Origin: Brachionus plicatilis
Taxonomy: Eukaryota; Rotifera; Eurotatoria; Ploima; Brachionidae
Reading direction: 5' to 3'
DNA length: 64,000 bases
Assembly: GCA_010279815.1 (NCBI GenBank)
Contig: QEOQ01000667.1
Coordinates: 62,001 to 126,000, forward strand
In this document: piece after piece, positions 1 to 15,300 of the stretch
Layout: every line of letters begins with the position of its first letter
Numbering within the stretch: position 1 is the stretch's first letter
Notes under the pieces: model-generated
Database searches by the model: none
Told to the model about the DNA's origin: nothing
The model's input: the letters and a program-made list of their open reading frames with translations, nothing else
Program-made: the position numbers and the translations under genes

Positions 1-3000
1 GCAGTCGATTTCTTAATTTCAAAATTAGTTTTTTATGAAGCAAAATCAATAAGAGAAATTGTGTTTCTGTAGCAAGCTACTTGTATTCTCTCACATGAGG
101 AATTGGGTAAAAAAATAACATTAAATGAATTATGATAAAATTTATTAAATAAATTGATTTAGACAGAAATTATATCATTTACTACTTGATATCTTAAGTA
201 ACTGCGGAAATTTTTGTTAGCTAAGTAGTAAAGCTAAAAGCTTAATTGCTAAGAAGGATCTCGACGCTAACTTGAGAGCTTTAAAAATTAATTTAAATTC
301 AAAAATTGGTCAACTTTAATTTCATAAAAAAAGATCATTCAAATAACTGAAATATGAGCAAGAACAAATAGAGGCACGATTTAAGTGATTTTGATCCAAA
401 GAAACTTTTTAGGCATAAAATTCTTTAATATGCATTAAATTTTTCAGATATTATATGTCTTGAGGGCATTTGAAATTTTATTTACTATACTTTCATGAAC
501 CAGGCCCGAGAGTAGCATTGTTCAATCGACAGGTTGATAATTTTTTTTATTATTTTTTGCTTTGGAAAGCTTAGCAATCGTTAAGCAAAAAGAAAAAAGT
601 GGTTTAAATTTTTTATTACTAGAATAAAATATGAATATTTTTAAATTTTCATTTTTAAAGTAAGCAGATTAATATAAAAATTTATTTGCTTTTCTCCAAA
701 ATTTTATTATTTTAATTAAATTTTTAGACAATTTTTCTACTAAAATAAAATTTTTTTCGACTATCTTTAGAATCGAAAACAAGCCATTTAGTATTTAATT
801 TGTATCCTTGAATTGAACTCAAAATTACTTAAAGGCTCAATTATCGTTTAACTAGAATCTTTTATATTTGTTATCATTTTTTTTAAATGATTAAATTGCC
901 ATTTTTTTTAATTATACAATTGAATTGCAAAATTTCATTTTTTTTCTAAGTATAGGAAATTATAAATTAATGAAAATTGTGAGCTAGCATTAAAAACTTG
1001 CTTAATTTTACATTGCTCAGGGATAGCAATAATTTATTTGTGAACAAATAAATTTCAAGTAAATAACTAAATTTAAAGAATACATACAACATGTTTTTTA
1101 GCTGAGTTTGAGTTGTAGACATGAAAATGAAGTCTCAAAAATTGATGTTTTGTTTTTTTTTTAATTAATTTATTATTTTAATAAAGGTATGCATATTACG
1201 CAATGCTGTTAAAATTATTTGCTTAAAGTATCCCGAAAAGACAAGTGAATGCCAATTTAGTTTACTTCGAAGAAAACTGCTTGAGATTATACTGCTGATT
1301 TGGTTTAAATTAATTCTTGTCATTTGCCTTAGAAGCAATTACTAATTCTCTCAAGTTCACTCACTCTTTTTCTCCTCTCTTTTCTCTTGTTTCTTAGATT
1401 CAATTCTGTTTTTATTAATTTCAACAACTGAATTTCAAATAAATAAAATTAGCATTTATTATTTTCTTTTTTTTTTATTTCGAAATATTTGAAATATTTA
1501 ATATGATACCCAAGGCTCGATTAGTATTTGACATAAATACATGCTATGAATTGACAAAAATTATTCACATATCTTTATTTTATTACTTTTTTTTTTGTTT
1601 TAATCTCCTTGAGGCGTTTGGCCAAATAGCACAAATAAATATCATGTGCATTATTTATCTATCTTATTCACCGAGCATGTTTGATCAAATAAAGTTATTT
1701 ATCTATCCAACTAAGAGAAAAAATTAAAAAAACATAATTTAATTTTTTTAAAAGGAAACAAACTCGGTTCAATACATTATTACAATAAATAGGTTTTTAG
1801 TCGGAGAAGAAAAAATGGTCTAAAATTTATTTCTATATAATAAAGTATGTTTTTCTAATTTAATCTTCATTTTTCATTTGTGTGCTAAAGTTAATCATGT
1901 TTAAGAATGATACTAATTTAATGAATTGTTTGATTGATAAATATAAAAATAATAATTTATCGTTTAAACTGACATGGAGGGAAAATATACTTCAAACTTA
2001 TTTGGAATAAAAATATTCTGTTTTGAACGAACTTAATTAAGGGATGCGAAAATTAAGAAAAAATTAAAGTTGTAAATCAATCATCCATTTATTTTTATTA
2101 AATTAATTTTTTGATAATTTTCAATTTTAGTGAATAAAAGAGGAAATTTTTTTTTTCTTATTTTTTACATTTGATCCTTCATTAAATGATTCTAATGAAG
2201 CAAGTTTCGTAGAGGTGTTTTTTAAATCTCATTTTTCAAACAAGACTGATATGATAGCTTTCAAAATTATATAGTTCTAAATTATTCGAAATTAAAATCA
2301 AATCAAAAGTCAAAGATTATCTTTTAAAACAAAAGAAAGAGCTTAAGAAAAAAAAATTTTTTTTTGATTTTTTATAATCGCTTGCCTTTGGAATATTTGA
2401 AGTAAGCTTTTAATGAGTTATTGGTACTTTTTTAGACAATTATTTTCGGCAATTTGTTAAAATATTTCTGTTCAAATTTTATCCTCTTTTTATTTTGTAA
2501 AGATAATCGTTTAATCTTTTGAACAAAAATAATCCTGTCTATAAATTTTAGAACATTTATTTTGAATTTATTTTTTTTAAATGAAACTTTAATTTAATTT
2601 GATCCAAAAGCCTAATTGCACGCTATTCACTGCAAGAGGTTTACTCTACTTAACTAGATTAATTTTTTTTCTTTATTCGTAATCAGGATCATTGTTTTGT
2701 TTGAATTAAAAAAATTTACTAAACAAATTTTTTTATTTCAAGTAAAAGATAAAAAAATACATTTTATTTAAAAAAAAATAAATATTCCAGCATTCTGTCA
2801 AACATTAGTGTGTGTTTTTTAGAATTTTTTTGCTAATTTTTTATCATAATTTTAAATACTTTGTCCTTAAAAAAAAATTACTCTACACTTTTTTTATTTT
2901 TTTTTCAAAAAATATTTGTTATCTTTGGTTTTTTCTATTATAATAAAAAAAAATTAAAAAAAAAAGTTTGACAGAATCACATGACATGATGCTATTTAGG

Positions 3001-3301
3001 CTGGAATTTAAATTATGTGATTAATTAATTGGAAACGATTTAAAGAAGACAAAGATTAGCGCTTTCCCCTCCAATTCAATTTGTACAGCTAGGATTTATT
3101 CATAAATAAAAAAAAATTTCTTTTCGATTGTTCATTTTATTTACTCAAAACTCGGTCATTTTGTTTTCTCAAACACATATTTCTAATATTTTTCTCTTCG
3201 ATTGAATCTAAAGAGTACATTTTTTCTTAAGACAAATCGAACTAGTTAATACAAAGCTGAACGAGCCGAGCCACGCACATTCAACACAACAAGGCGGCAC
3301 A
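1..3301. other. AT-rich gene-free stretch upstream of delta-catenin
   Basis: No coding region, RNA gene or clear repeat is supported. It is poly-A/poly-T-rich DNA with short chance reading frames. The last 60 bases become less AT-rich and probably contain the 5' UTR of the downstream gene. Confidence 0.6.
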
Positions 3302-6300
3302 ATGGCTGAACTAAACCGACCCAGCTCTCAGACAGATCTTGGCAACCCGCGCAAAGACCACTATTCCTATTCGTACTCGTACAAAACGGGAGGCGACACC
3401 GACAACAGCCAGCCCAACATGAACACAGTCGAAGTGAACGAAAGCGTCACTGAGGAAATCGGACCGGACGGATCCAAAATCATTCGCCGACACCAACAAG
3501 AGAAACAAATAAACAAAATAACCCAAGTGGTCACCCAGCGGGTAATCAAACGCCAGTACATAGACCCAAGCACCGGCCAGATAATTGAGTATGATCCCAA
3601 CAATGAACTTTTTGCCAACCTGCCTCCCGAGACAGTTTTCGAGGAGCAGACAATTATTTCAGACGATAATCTGCCCATAATCAGCACCACCACACTTTCA
3701 AAAACTAACACTAATTCGGCAAAGAATTTAACCAACCAACTGGCTTCGGTGAACCTAAACGATTGTGTTGATAATGTAGAGAGAAAAAATGAATTGCCTA
3801 ATATTGAGAATACAATGGCTGCTGCTGTCAATTTAAAAATAAAGTCACATCCAGAAGACAATCAAGGTATTTTTCTTTTTTGCTTTTTTTTCCAAAATAT
3901 TTAATAAAATTGTTTGTAAAAAATGTTATATGAAATTACCCCCAATTATGAAGATTATGCTTTAAAAAAATCATTAAATTTTTTATTTTTAATTTACTCA
4001 GATTTATACTTTAAAAATGAAAATAAATTCAATTTTTTTTGAGAATCGAAAAAAAAAATTTTTTTAAAATTTTTATTTAGCTTAGTTTATTGAATAAATA
4101 TAAATGGCACAGCAAGTGACATACACCATTTATTACAGTGCTATGTCTGTGAATTACTTTATATATATAAATTTTTTTTAAGAAAAATAAATAAAAATAA
4201 GCTTTTAAGTCGAGTTTATTTTGATTTTATTTAGTGTTGTTTTACATCTTATAAATTATAAAAAAAAAATATTATTTACATTGACCCGAATCTGTTATAC
4301 AAAAATTTTTTTTACATTTTCAAACAATAAAGAATTATTATTATTATTATTACTATTATTATTTTACATCTTCTCATCATGTGTGTTTTGATTCTTTTTG
4401 CCTCGAACATCTTGCTGAAAATTGGGCATTTTGTTTTGTTTTCGGTTCTTCTATTCGTTTATGAATTTTATCTTGTGTAGATAGCCTATATAATCTGTAG
4501 AGATCTTGTTTGTCAAAGTCATCTCTTAGAATTCGTATACATTTTTGTATTATGCTGTCGTTGTAGATCTTTGTTCTTGCTTTTTTTGTTATTTTTAATT
4601 TATTTTTAATTTGAATAAGTTTTTGCTGGGACTAGACAACTAATAAAAACAGATAAGATTTGATTTTTTAGTTTTGTTATACTTCAATGACAGATTGAAT
4701 CAAGGAACGTTGTAATTCAAGGCAAAATTTAAATTAAGATTTTGTTAATCAAAAAATGGAGTCTAAATTTTAAAATTTTTAGGTAAATCTTTAGTTGAAT
4801 CCTAATCTTTATTGGATTCATTTTTTCCTTTGTATCAAGGTCTGCTATTAAAAAAATAAAAGTAATTTAAATTTTTATTCATTAGTTATTTACGATGAAC
4901 ATTAGCTTTTTCAAATTAATTATTAAAATAATTTTTTAATATTTACGATAAAAAATTAAAATTTTGGATTTTATTTTTAATTTTGTGGTACCGATTTTAA
5001 TGAACCGATATTAAATGAGAAAATTTGAATGATGACACTTAGTTTTTTAAAAACAACAAATATTAACTTTTTTTAAAAATTCCTCTTATATCTGCTTTTT
5101 TTTAACTCCTCTAATATTTTTTTCATTTTAAAATATTTGAGTTAATGACCTGAATAAAAGCTAACAATAAATTTTTAAACTTTTGATCCACCATTGGAGA
5201 ATTTAAAATCAAATTGAAGTGTTATTTTTTTTAATATAAAAACTGTAATATTTAATAAAAACAAAAAAATTTGTTTTTTAAATTAAATAAAATTTATATC
5301 AGTTTATTTATGCCAACAATGAACGTATAATCATAGAAAAAATTATTTAAACGTTTAAATTTAAATCTAGAAAAATAAAAATTGAATCCTTGTTAAAAAT
5401 TTATCAGTTTTACATTTTAATTAGAAAATTACCTTTTTGTTAAACTTTTTTTTTTAGAATCTCAAAATTAAACACCATATTTAGCAATGTTAAAAAAGTT
5501 AAAAAAGAGGGGAAGATGACCCGAGGCTTTTGGGTTCTTAGTTTTCAATTTTAATTTTAAGTAATGTAAGTTAATTTAGAAGCTCTTTTTAAAAAATAAT
5601 CAGTTTTTAATTAAAATAACTGAAAGAGCCAATTGTTAAAAATTTTTTATTCTCACGATCAGTCAAGCTCATGTAAGCAGATAAATCTAAATAATTATTA
5701 GTTTCTTGTTTCCTAGATCACAATTTTGGCATACTCTTAAAGTTATATCTTATTTTTTTGTTTATTTTTATTGCAATTTAAAAGCATGATCATGAAACCA
5801 AAAAATACTAATTTTGTTTTGCATGTGGAGGTCATTCATTAAAATTAAATAAATAGATTTAAATAAAAAAATTAACAAACCAAATAAGATTTTATAATAC
5901 CACTATTTAAGAAGCGAATATTTTTTCTTTCATTTTTTATGTTATAAATTTATTTTAGTCATTTATTGCTATTATTAAAGTGAATAAAATCAAAAATAGA
6001 TTTACTAAACGAATTCAAATTTGCATAAATTCTAGCTTAAAGAATATTTAAATTAAAAGTTTAATTGTGTTGTCAATTTAGACAATAGACTCAATTTAAT
6101 TTGAACTTCAAAACATATTTTATATTAATTAAAATTTTTTATTTAAATACCAAACGAATTAAAAAAATGATATTAAAATTAAAAAAAAATTAAATAATTG
6201 AATTAATCCTAAGTTGAATTTCGATAGAAGTCAATTTTATGCTTGATTGAATTTTGTTAAAAGAATTCATGTTCTTAGTTAATCATTTTTTTAGAACTTT

Positions 6301-9300
6301 TAAATTTTTACCTAATGAAAAGCCTTTTTGTGTGATTGCGAATTTAAATAAAAATTTTTAGAGTCGAGAATTTTAAAAATATTTTATAAAAAATTCATCA
6401 AAATCTTAAATTTTGGTTAAAGTCAAAAAGTTATAAAATCAAAACAAATAATTTTTACTTTTTTTTTTAAGTTGAAAAAAATCTTAAATATTAATTTCGA
6501 TAAATCTTCTCTGCTATAGCTCCTTACTTAATCACGTTTACAAGTTCAAAATTAAATTACTATTCTTGTTTATTAAAAAGGTTAAATAATGTTTTATTTT
6601 TTAAAAAGAAAATTGTTTACAACCTATTTTAAGGTAGAGTTTAAAATTAAGAGTAGTTCCAAATTTATAATTTATTCTTGTATTTAAACTTGTTTTTTTA
6701 TTTTAAGATTAATTTTTTGTTTATTTTTGAAAAAAAAAATAAGATAACACAAATAACAAACAATATATTTTTCATTAGTTTATTATTGATTCTTATTTAA
6801 TTAGACCTCGATTCAGCTTAAATTGATATCAAGATTTCTGAAGAGCCAATCAAAGTCAATCAAATTTTTTATATTACAGCTCATTTGCTTATTTTTTAGA
6901 CTTACTAAATAAAATTTTAGACTTACTAAACATTATTTTTAATTTTAAATAGTGTTTTTTTGAAAAAAAAATGAATGAAATTTAATAAAACCTTTTTAAT
7001 TATTTTTAAATATGCAATTGATTCGCTTCATAAAAATAAAAAGTAAAAAATTAAAATCTTGAAAATTTTAGTTAAACTAAAAAGTTATTAATCATACATA
7101 GGATATCTTAAATTCTTTTGGTGTCATATGTTGGTTAGATTCATATAAATAATTTTCTATTTAAGAATAAAATATGTGAAGTAACAAACTCTGTTCAGTT
7201 TTTATTTGAGCTAGTCTTTTTATTTAAACCTTTAATTTTATATTAAGCTGTTAATTTAGCATATTGAAATTTTGTAATTTTTGTTAAAAAAATGATTTTA
7301 CTGACTAAAAAAATTATTCTGAAAAATTTTCATTTTTAAAATCTAAGTTGTCCAAAAAGATCAAATTTATTTTAAAAGTTTAAGCTGAAAAATCAAGTCA
7401 CTATATAATTTAAGTTTGTGAATAAATTCAATAACTTTAGCTAAAATATTAAGATGATCTAAAATTTAGTTCTAAATAAAATAAATTTAAATATTCGCTC
7501 AAACATTTCCATTCTCAAACTAAAATTTTTACTTATAAAATTAACGATAAATTTAAGACCATATTCTAGGTAAAAATATGAATAAAATAATTTTTCTTAA
7601 ACACTTGCTTTTATAAATTTTTTTAACCTCGCCCATACAAAATTTTTTATTTGTTAATAATTAGCTTATTTCAAATTTGTATAGACTTTAATTAAGAATA
7701 TTTTTTCAAAGATTCGTCATTAGAAATCATCAACTCCCTTTTAAAAACATAGTTATTGTAAAAAAAAAAAATTTAATAAGCTCATCACAATCAAACTTAT
7801 TTTTTGATATCTCATCAATTTTTTTTCTAAAAAAAAAATCATTTCCGCTAATTAAGTTGCATAATTTTTTTTTAATCTAGACCACATTGTTAGCACCAAA
7901 TCTGCAACCAAATCGAACCAAATGCTTATTTTTTTTTCTTATTAACTCTCGACTAGAAAAACACTGTTCAATAATTATCTAAAAATAAATAAAATTAAAT
8001 AAACGCAAGAATAATTTAATGGGAACTTTAATTAGTTTTTATTCACGTGAGATTCACGATTGATAAAGATAATCAAAGTATCTGCTAAAAACGCAGTGAA
8101 ACGTGCAAAATACAAACTAAATCTATCAGAGCACTTTTTTTTTATAAAATCAGGCCTAAAAATCGAAGAGACAAAAATGAGTTTTTATTGTAAAATTTCT
8201 TTTTTAAAAGGCTATCCAGAAGAAAAAAACATGGACTATGACCCGGATGATTCGTACCAGGACGACGACTCGCCCTACGAGGGCCTCATTCAGAGTCCCA
8301 ATCAGTACGAAGACGAACTCAATCACAAAAAACGAAAGTCCAAAAAAAAAGGTGTCCTAAATGAATTGATAGACACGGAAGTGGTCAATAGCGGCCTGTC
8401 CTCAAGCGGATCATCCTCATCACCACTGCTATTCGAAAATAACATGGACCTTCCCTACGTGTCCAATCACCAACAGTATTCCAAGAGCGTTTATGCTCAC
8501 ACCACCAAATACTCAAGACAGCTCGATCCAAATGGACAGCAGACTTACTCAGTTTTGCCAAGCTCGAACATCAACGCCAATCGGTCTAATCACGCCTCTA
8601 ATTACTATCAATCAATTGGCAAGGTCAACAGCCAGCAGCTCACCATAGATCCCTATGCAATCAACCAGTCTCATTTGCCAGCGCCTCTTTCCCATCGGTC
8701 ACAGCATTCGATCAACCAAAAGTACCAGCAATCGTCTCCAAATTTAAACAATCAGGACTACGGTATGTATTGTGTTTTATTTTTTTTTACTATTTTTTTT
8801 ATTTCCCGAGCTTAAGACCCTGGTTGCCATGGCAACGGAAAATTGAAAAAATTTTTGATAAAAAATAAACTTGATTAGATTATCCCTATTCAGTGCTCAG
8901 AACCGAGCCGATTGCGCAACAATTTTTAAGTAGAGTTGAGCCAGAACCGAATAAAAGTGAGAATAGCTGTAGTTCATCGAACACGTCAATAGTGACATCT
9001 AACTCGAACCCGATTGCACTGCCGATACACGCCACTGGACAAAGTTTGTCCAGTGTGTCGGCCAATAGGAACAGCATTTACTTGATGGACAATAAGTCGT
9101 CCATAATAATTCACCATCACCACTTTGACTCGGCGGCCATGAGAACTCAATTTGAAATGAGAAAAAGAGAATCGCTGGGCAGTGTTTGCTCGCGCCAAAA
9201 GTCCATGTCCCCGCTGCCCCGCAAAGGTGTCCACTTTGACCAGAACACGTACGAGTACTCGATATCCGAGCAAGAAAATTTGCACAGGCCGCACCATTTG

Positions 9301-12300
9301 GACTCGGACCATTTGTCACGGCCAATCTATCGATCGGCACACAATTTGAATGCTCACCAACGAACGACATCTAACTTGAACAATTATGACTTTAAAAACT
9401 TAAATTATTATCACAGGTCCCTATCATCCATTGACAGTGGCATTAATGTATACAACCCTTACTCTTATTTAGGTATTGTTAAGCTTGCCAAAAATCAACC
9501 CAATAAAAAAATAAATCAAAATTGCATGATTAATTATTTATTTTTTGCTATAAATTAAAAAAACATACTTTTGAGCTTAAAAAAAATTATTATTTTTTTC
9601 CTGGATCTTGTCCTATCACTATATGCAGCGCCTCCTCATTGACATCAACTCCAAGTTTCTGGTAATCACTAGGTGTAACTAGAAAAGAATCATTTGTAAA
9701 AAATTTTGTACTTTGTTTTTTTTTTGTTTTAGAACAATTTGACTTTAAAAACTTAAAATATTATCATGATCCCTATGAGAAGTATTTCTTTTCATCAGCT
9801 AAACATTTTTTTGCAGCTTTTTTATTTAAAAAAAAATTATTCAATGTCACCAGAAAACAAAAAAAAGCAACAATGTGAATTAAAAATTTTTTTGCAGGTT
9901 GACAAATTTCATTTTTATTAACCTTTACTGGAATTGTTTGGTATTGTGAAATTCAAATACAAATTGAACAAAAATTCTTCCTTTTTTGATGAATTAAAAT
10001 TAAAGTTAATAAAACATTCTTAAAAATGACTGCAACAAAGTGCAACATACTTTGTTGGACCAGTCTTTTTTACTAAAAATAATTTTTCTCATGTTTTAAT
10101 AATATTTAAATTGATTATTGGTTTAATTTACTAAAAAAAAGGGTGATTTTATTTTAGGTTAAAAAGGTACAACAAAGTATGTTGCATTTTGTAGCATTAT
10201 TTTTTAAAATATATTTTATTTACTTTAATTTTAATTCATCAGAAAAGGAAGAATTTTTATTAAATTTGTATTTGAATTTCACAATACAAATTGTTTGAGA
10301 AGCTTGGTTCGGTTGAGTTGTGTGCATTGCATTTTCATTCCCAGAAATAGATTCAAGAGTTGCTGGTTTTGGATTTGTAGTGTTTATCGATTTCAATTCT
10401 CCAAACTGTTGTTATCTCTTTTAAATAAATTAAAATTTTTCTAGGTGATAATTAAATGATCTTGCTATGGAAAAAATGAATTAGAAGTAGGAAAAAATAA
10501 TTACAATATAAATGAATAAATTTTTTGATTAAAAATAATTTTGGTGCTAAAAAAAAATAAGCTGATGAAAGAAATATAGGCCGGTCTCTATCATCCATTG
10601 ACAGTGGCATTAATGTATATGTTCTATCCAAATTATAAAAATTACTAATTTACCAATATAGTCATACAAATTATAAATTGTCAATATTTATAAATTAAAC
10701 TTAATTCTAAAAATTTTTTTAATGTTAGGTATATAATTTATGAAATTCATTTAATCACTTTTGGCAATGACGCAAGTGCTTCAACTCCACGAATTGATCA
10801 AGGCAGCATCGATTTACCAAGATATGATTTTTTTGTAATTGTAAATAAGTTAGATATTTTAAATAACTTTTTAGCATTTTAAAAATTAAATCAAATTGAG
10901 TTAGTTTTTATTAATCATTTTTTTTCAATCAATATAAAAATTTTGTATAAATTTCATAAATTGCATACCTAAAAAAAAATTATTTGTCAATATTGAAAAA
11001 TAGATTGATGGGAAAAAATTCCAGTGGAAATTTATTAACTCTAAAAATTATAACTACATAATTATTTACTAAAAATTATTACAAAATCAAGTAAGTAATT
11101 AGACAAATTTTTTTTAATAAGAATATGCTAAATCTTTTTCTATTTTTTTATATTTGAGTCTTAAAATTTAACAATCTTTCTATAAATGAATTAAAATTAA
11201 TCATTGAGCCTTTAAATAATTGCAAAATACAAATGGAAAATTATTAAAAATTGAAACAAAATATTTTAATTAACTTAAAAAAAATGGATATAATTGTAGA
11301 ATTTTATTTCCTTAGCTTATTTTTTCTCTTTTAATTATAACAAATTATTCAAAAAAAAATTATTGGTCAATTAAAGTTTTAATCACAGTGGAATTTTTTC
11401 CTATTTTTCTGAAAAATATTCATATTGACAATTAATAATTAGTATGATTATAGTTGTTTAATTAGTAATTATTATTATTGTAAAGAACATAAACAACCCT
11501 TACTCTTATTTAGGTATTGTTAAGCCTGCCTAAAATCAACCAAATAAAAAATTAAATCAAAATTGCATGATTGATTATTTATTTTTTGCTATAAATTAAA
11601 AAAAAAAATTTTGAGCTTTAAAAAAAATTATTATTTTTTTCCTGGATCTTGTCCTATCACTATAAGCAGCGCCTCCTCATCGACTTCAATTCCAAGTTTC
11701 TGGTAATCACTAGGTGTAACTAGAAAAGAATCATTTGTAAACAATTTTTTACTTTGTTGTTTGTTTGTATTCGAACAATTTAGAGTTAATTGAGCTGAGC
11801 CTTTGAGCAACCAGAGCCACAAATCCAAGCCATTTTGATAGAAGTGCTCAAATTCATGCTGGCCATTTTTTAGCACCATTACACTAAACTGCAAATCATG
11901 AGGGGCCAAATTGGCCGAGTCTGACTCAATTGATTTCACTCTGGCCTCGAAATTGAACGGTCCATGTCCTTGGCGATCTAGAGTGACATTGTTTAAAGAG
12001 TAAGGCTGTTCACTTTGCACATTTTGTCCCGGAATTTTGGTTCTGTACTCTTCTGAAGCAAAGAAAGTTTTGATTAAAGGGATCAGCTCGGTGCCCAAAT
12101 CTTTGCAGTGAAACCATTTTTCGTAAAGAACTTGGGTGGAATTTGGCACAAACCATCTGACAGCATCTGTTTCGTCCAAAGACCGCTTTCTTTCGATGAC
12201 CAGGCCAATTGAGCCCGCAGTACGCTGAGGCGAGTGCGGAATTCGAGCTGGCAGTAAAAAAAACTCGCCTTCCTTTATGTGCACGTCCTTGTGCTGGCCA

Positions 12301-15300
12301 TTTTCGATTATTTTTACACACATGTCTCCTTTGAGCTGATAGAACAGCTCCTCACCTTGCTCGATATGGTAGTCTTCACGCTGATTTGGACCACCTACGA
12401 ACATTACAACCAATTGTTCATTGTGCATTAGTTTATTGCATACTGGCAGATTGAACGAGCTTTTGTTTTCTTCGATCCATTTGGAGACATTTATAACATT
12501 AGCCATTTTTAAATTTTTGTTTGCTGGTGTTTTTGTTTAAATTGCGTTTTTTTTATCTTGAGTATAAGTTTGATCACGTGATTCTTCAATTTGATCAAAT
12601 TATAATTAGCTGATAAAAATTTTTTAATTTAAGTAAAGTCTATTTCAAAATGTTTAAAAATTTAGATATAATTTAAGGAAAAAAATGATGACAAATTTTG
12701 TTTACAAATGTTAAACGATCAAAAGGATAAGAAATTTCCTCAAGTGTGGTATTTATTGGGTCAATTAGATAAAAAATAATTTAATTAAAATTCTTTTAAA
12801 TGTATTTATTAATTTTTAAACAAATTTCAGTTAGAATCTTTAGATGAAAATTGCTAAAAATTCATTTGGTGATCTTAAAAAAAAGATTTTATTAATTTAA
12901 ACAGGTTTATTTTAAAAATATTTAAGAATATAACATTAGAGTACTAATTTTTAAAATTTATATAAATCTGAAGAATTTACTTAAATTAAAGTAAGTTTAT
13001 TTGAATCTCGGTAATTTAGGTAAAACTTAAAAATAAAAAAAGTAAATTAAGTTAATTTAATAATTTTTTTTTTTAAATTAACTTAATTTAGGCTAAATTC
13101 ACAAAATTTCTGCTAATTTCTGTAAAATTTTTTTAAACCAAAAACAGAAAACAAAAAACCCCTATACTTAGCATCGGAAATTTTCATGAATTCAATTTTC
13201 ATTTTCATTTTTCCGGAATTCCATTAAATTTTTGAAAAAAAATTTTAAATAAGTATTGAAGAACTTCCTGTCAAAATGTATCAAAATTCTTTAAACTAAT
13301 TTTTAATTAATGAGCTGAATATATAATTTTTTAATTATTCAATTGATCACCAAAAAATCTAGATTTTAGAGTTATGACTTGTTTTATAAAACCCAACAGC
13401 TATTCTAGTGTTAAATTTTTTAAATGTTCTTAGAATCTTATTATTAGTTTAGTTGCCTTTTTTAATGATTCTTAAAGCTCTATTAAGTATTTAGAAAGGA
13501 AGCATTTTTAATTCGATTGATTTAATTTAACTAAATTTTAATTAATTTTTTAATCGAAGAGATGAAAAGTTTCTGAAAAAGGTGGCTATTTATAAAATTT
13601 TTATTTCTGCATCAAGCAAGTGGAATTCTATCTATTTTGCACATAATTAAAAATTGTTCTAAAAAGATGGTATTACATTGAAAAACTGCGTAGAATTTTT
13701 TTAAACTTAATTATTATTAATTGAACAATTGAATATGTATTTAAAAAAAATCAATTATTAATAAGAAATTATTATTTATCAACTGTCTAGAGCAAGTTTA
13801 ATCAGTTCAATTAGTACTAATTCAATTGGAACAGGAGGGTGGTCTAAAACAAAATAAAAATAAAATAAAATCTTGATATTTTAATATTTAATTATTTTCA
13901 ACTAAAGCTTAAAGTCAATTTAAACAAAAAATAAATAATGAAATTATACAAAAAATTTATTGTTATACAACTTTCACCAAAAAGTTCAAAATAATTAAAA
14001 ATTAAAATTAAGCATAAAAAAATTAATCTTTCAAATTTTTTTGTTTCTTTGTAAAAAAAGCAGAGTGGCGTTTAATTTAAAATAAATAAATAAAAATAGA
14101 AACAACCATGCTGTCCATGCTGTCAATTTCAATCCTCTTTAACATTCCATTCTATTTTTTAATTTCACTTTAAGCTCAAAAGAACCAAAAAAAGTGAAAA
14201 TTTTTTTTTCAATAAAAAATTCATCTAAAACATTTAAATCAGCTCTTTAAAATTTTTGTTGTTGACAAAAGTTTTCACAATTTTTAAACAAAAATTAAAA
14301 TTTTTAAAAAATTAAAAAATTAAAAAATTAAAAAAATAAAAATCTAATTCCTTAACCAACGACCTAACCAAATTAAAAAAAACAATTAACCACACACCAC
14401 CTTGAGTCCAAGACTAAAATAACTTCTATTTCAGAACAAAACGGAATTGTGGTTGGCGGATGGCGCAACCCGACGCTGCCCGAAGTAATTGACTACCTGG
14501 GCCATCAAAGCAATGAGATAAGAGCGAACGCAGCCGCCTACTTACAGCACCTGTGCTACCAGGACGATCACATCAAGGCCGAGACACGGCACCTAGGCGG
14601 CATAGCCAAACTGGTCAACTTGCTAAACAGCGATTGTCACGAGGTGCACAAGAACTCGTGCGGCGCTCTCCGCAACCTGTCCTACGGCAAGACCAATGAC
14701 GAGAACAAAATCGAAATAAAAGAAAAAGGCGGCATTCCAGCTCTGGTACGGCTCCTGAAGCGAAGCCAAGACGAGTCAGTCAAAGAGACCATCACTGCCG
14801 TCTTGTGGAACCTCTCTTCGTGCGAAGAAATCAAAGAGCAAATTTTGTACGAAGGCCTGAGCGCCTTGGTCAAGCACATAATCGTTCCCTATGCCAAACT
14901 GGACATTCTAAACTCTCAGAACAACCGGGCCATCTACTCAAACCCGACCAAGTCCAACCAGCGTCTCCTTGCCAACGACTACTCCAATTATCCAATTGTG
15001 CTGACCAATGCCACTGGCGTGCTCCGCAATTGCAGCTCTAATCTCCAATTTTCCAATTGCTACGAGGCCAGAAAAAAGCTGCGCGACTCAGAGGGCCTCA
15101 TTGAATCACTGTTGCGCATTGTTGACCAAGCTGTTGAGCCATACGCCAACGAAAGCTACTACAAAAAACAGCAAATAGTCAACTTGGACCTGATTGTAAA
15201 AGACAACATGAACTCAAAGTGTGTAGAGAATTGTATGTGCATTTTGCGCAATCTGTCATTTCGTCTGCAGGAAATAGTGGACCCAAACTATGACCGGGAC

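Noticed and set aside
1503..1727. 74-codon plus-strand frame
   Set aside because: AT-rich, Phe/Tyr/Ile-rich composition and no recognised motif. It is expected by chance in this DNA.
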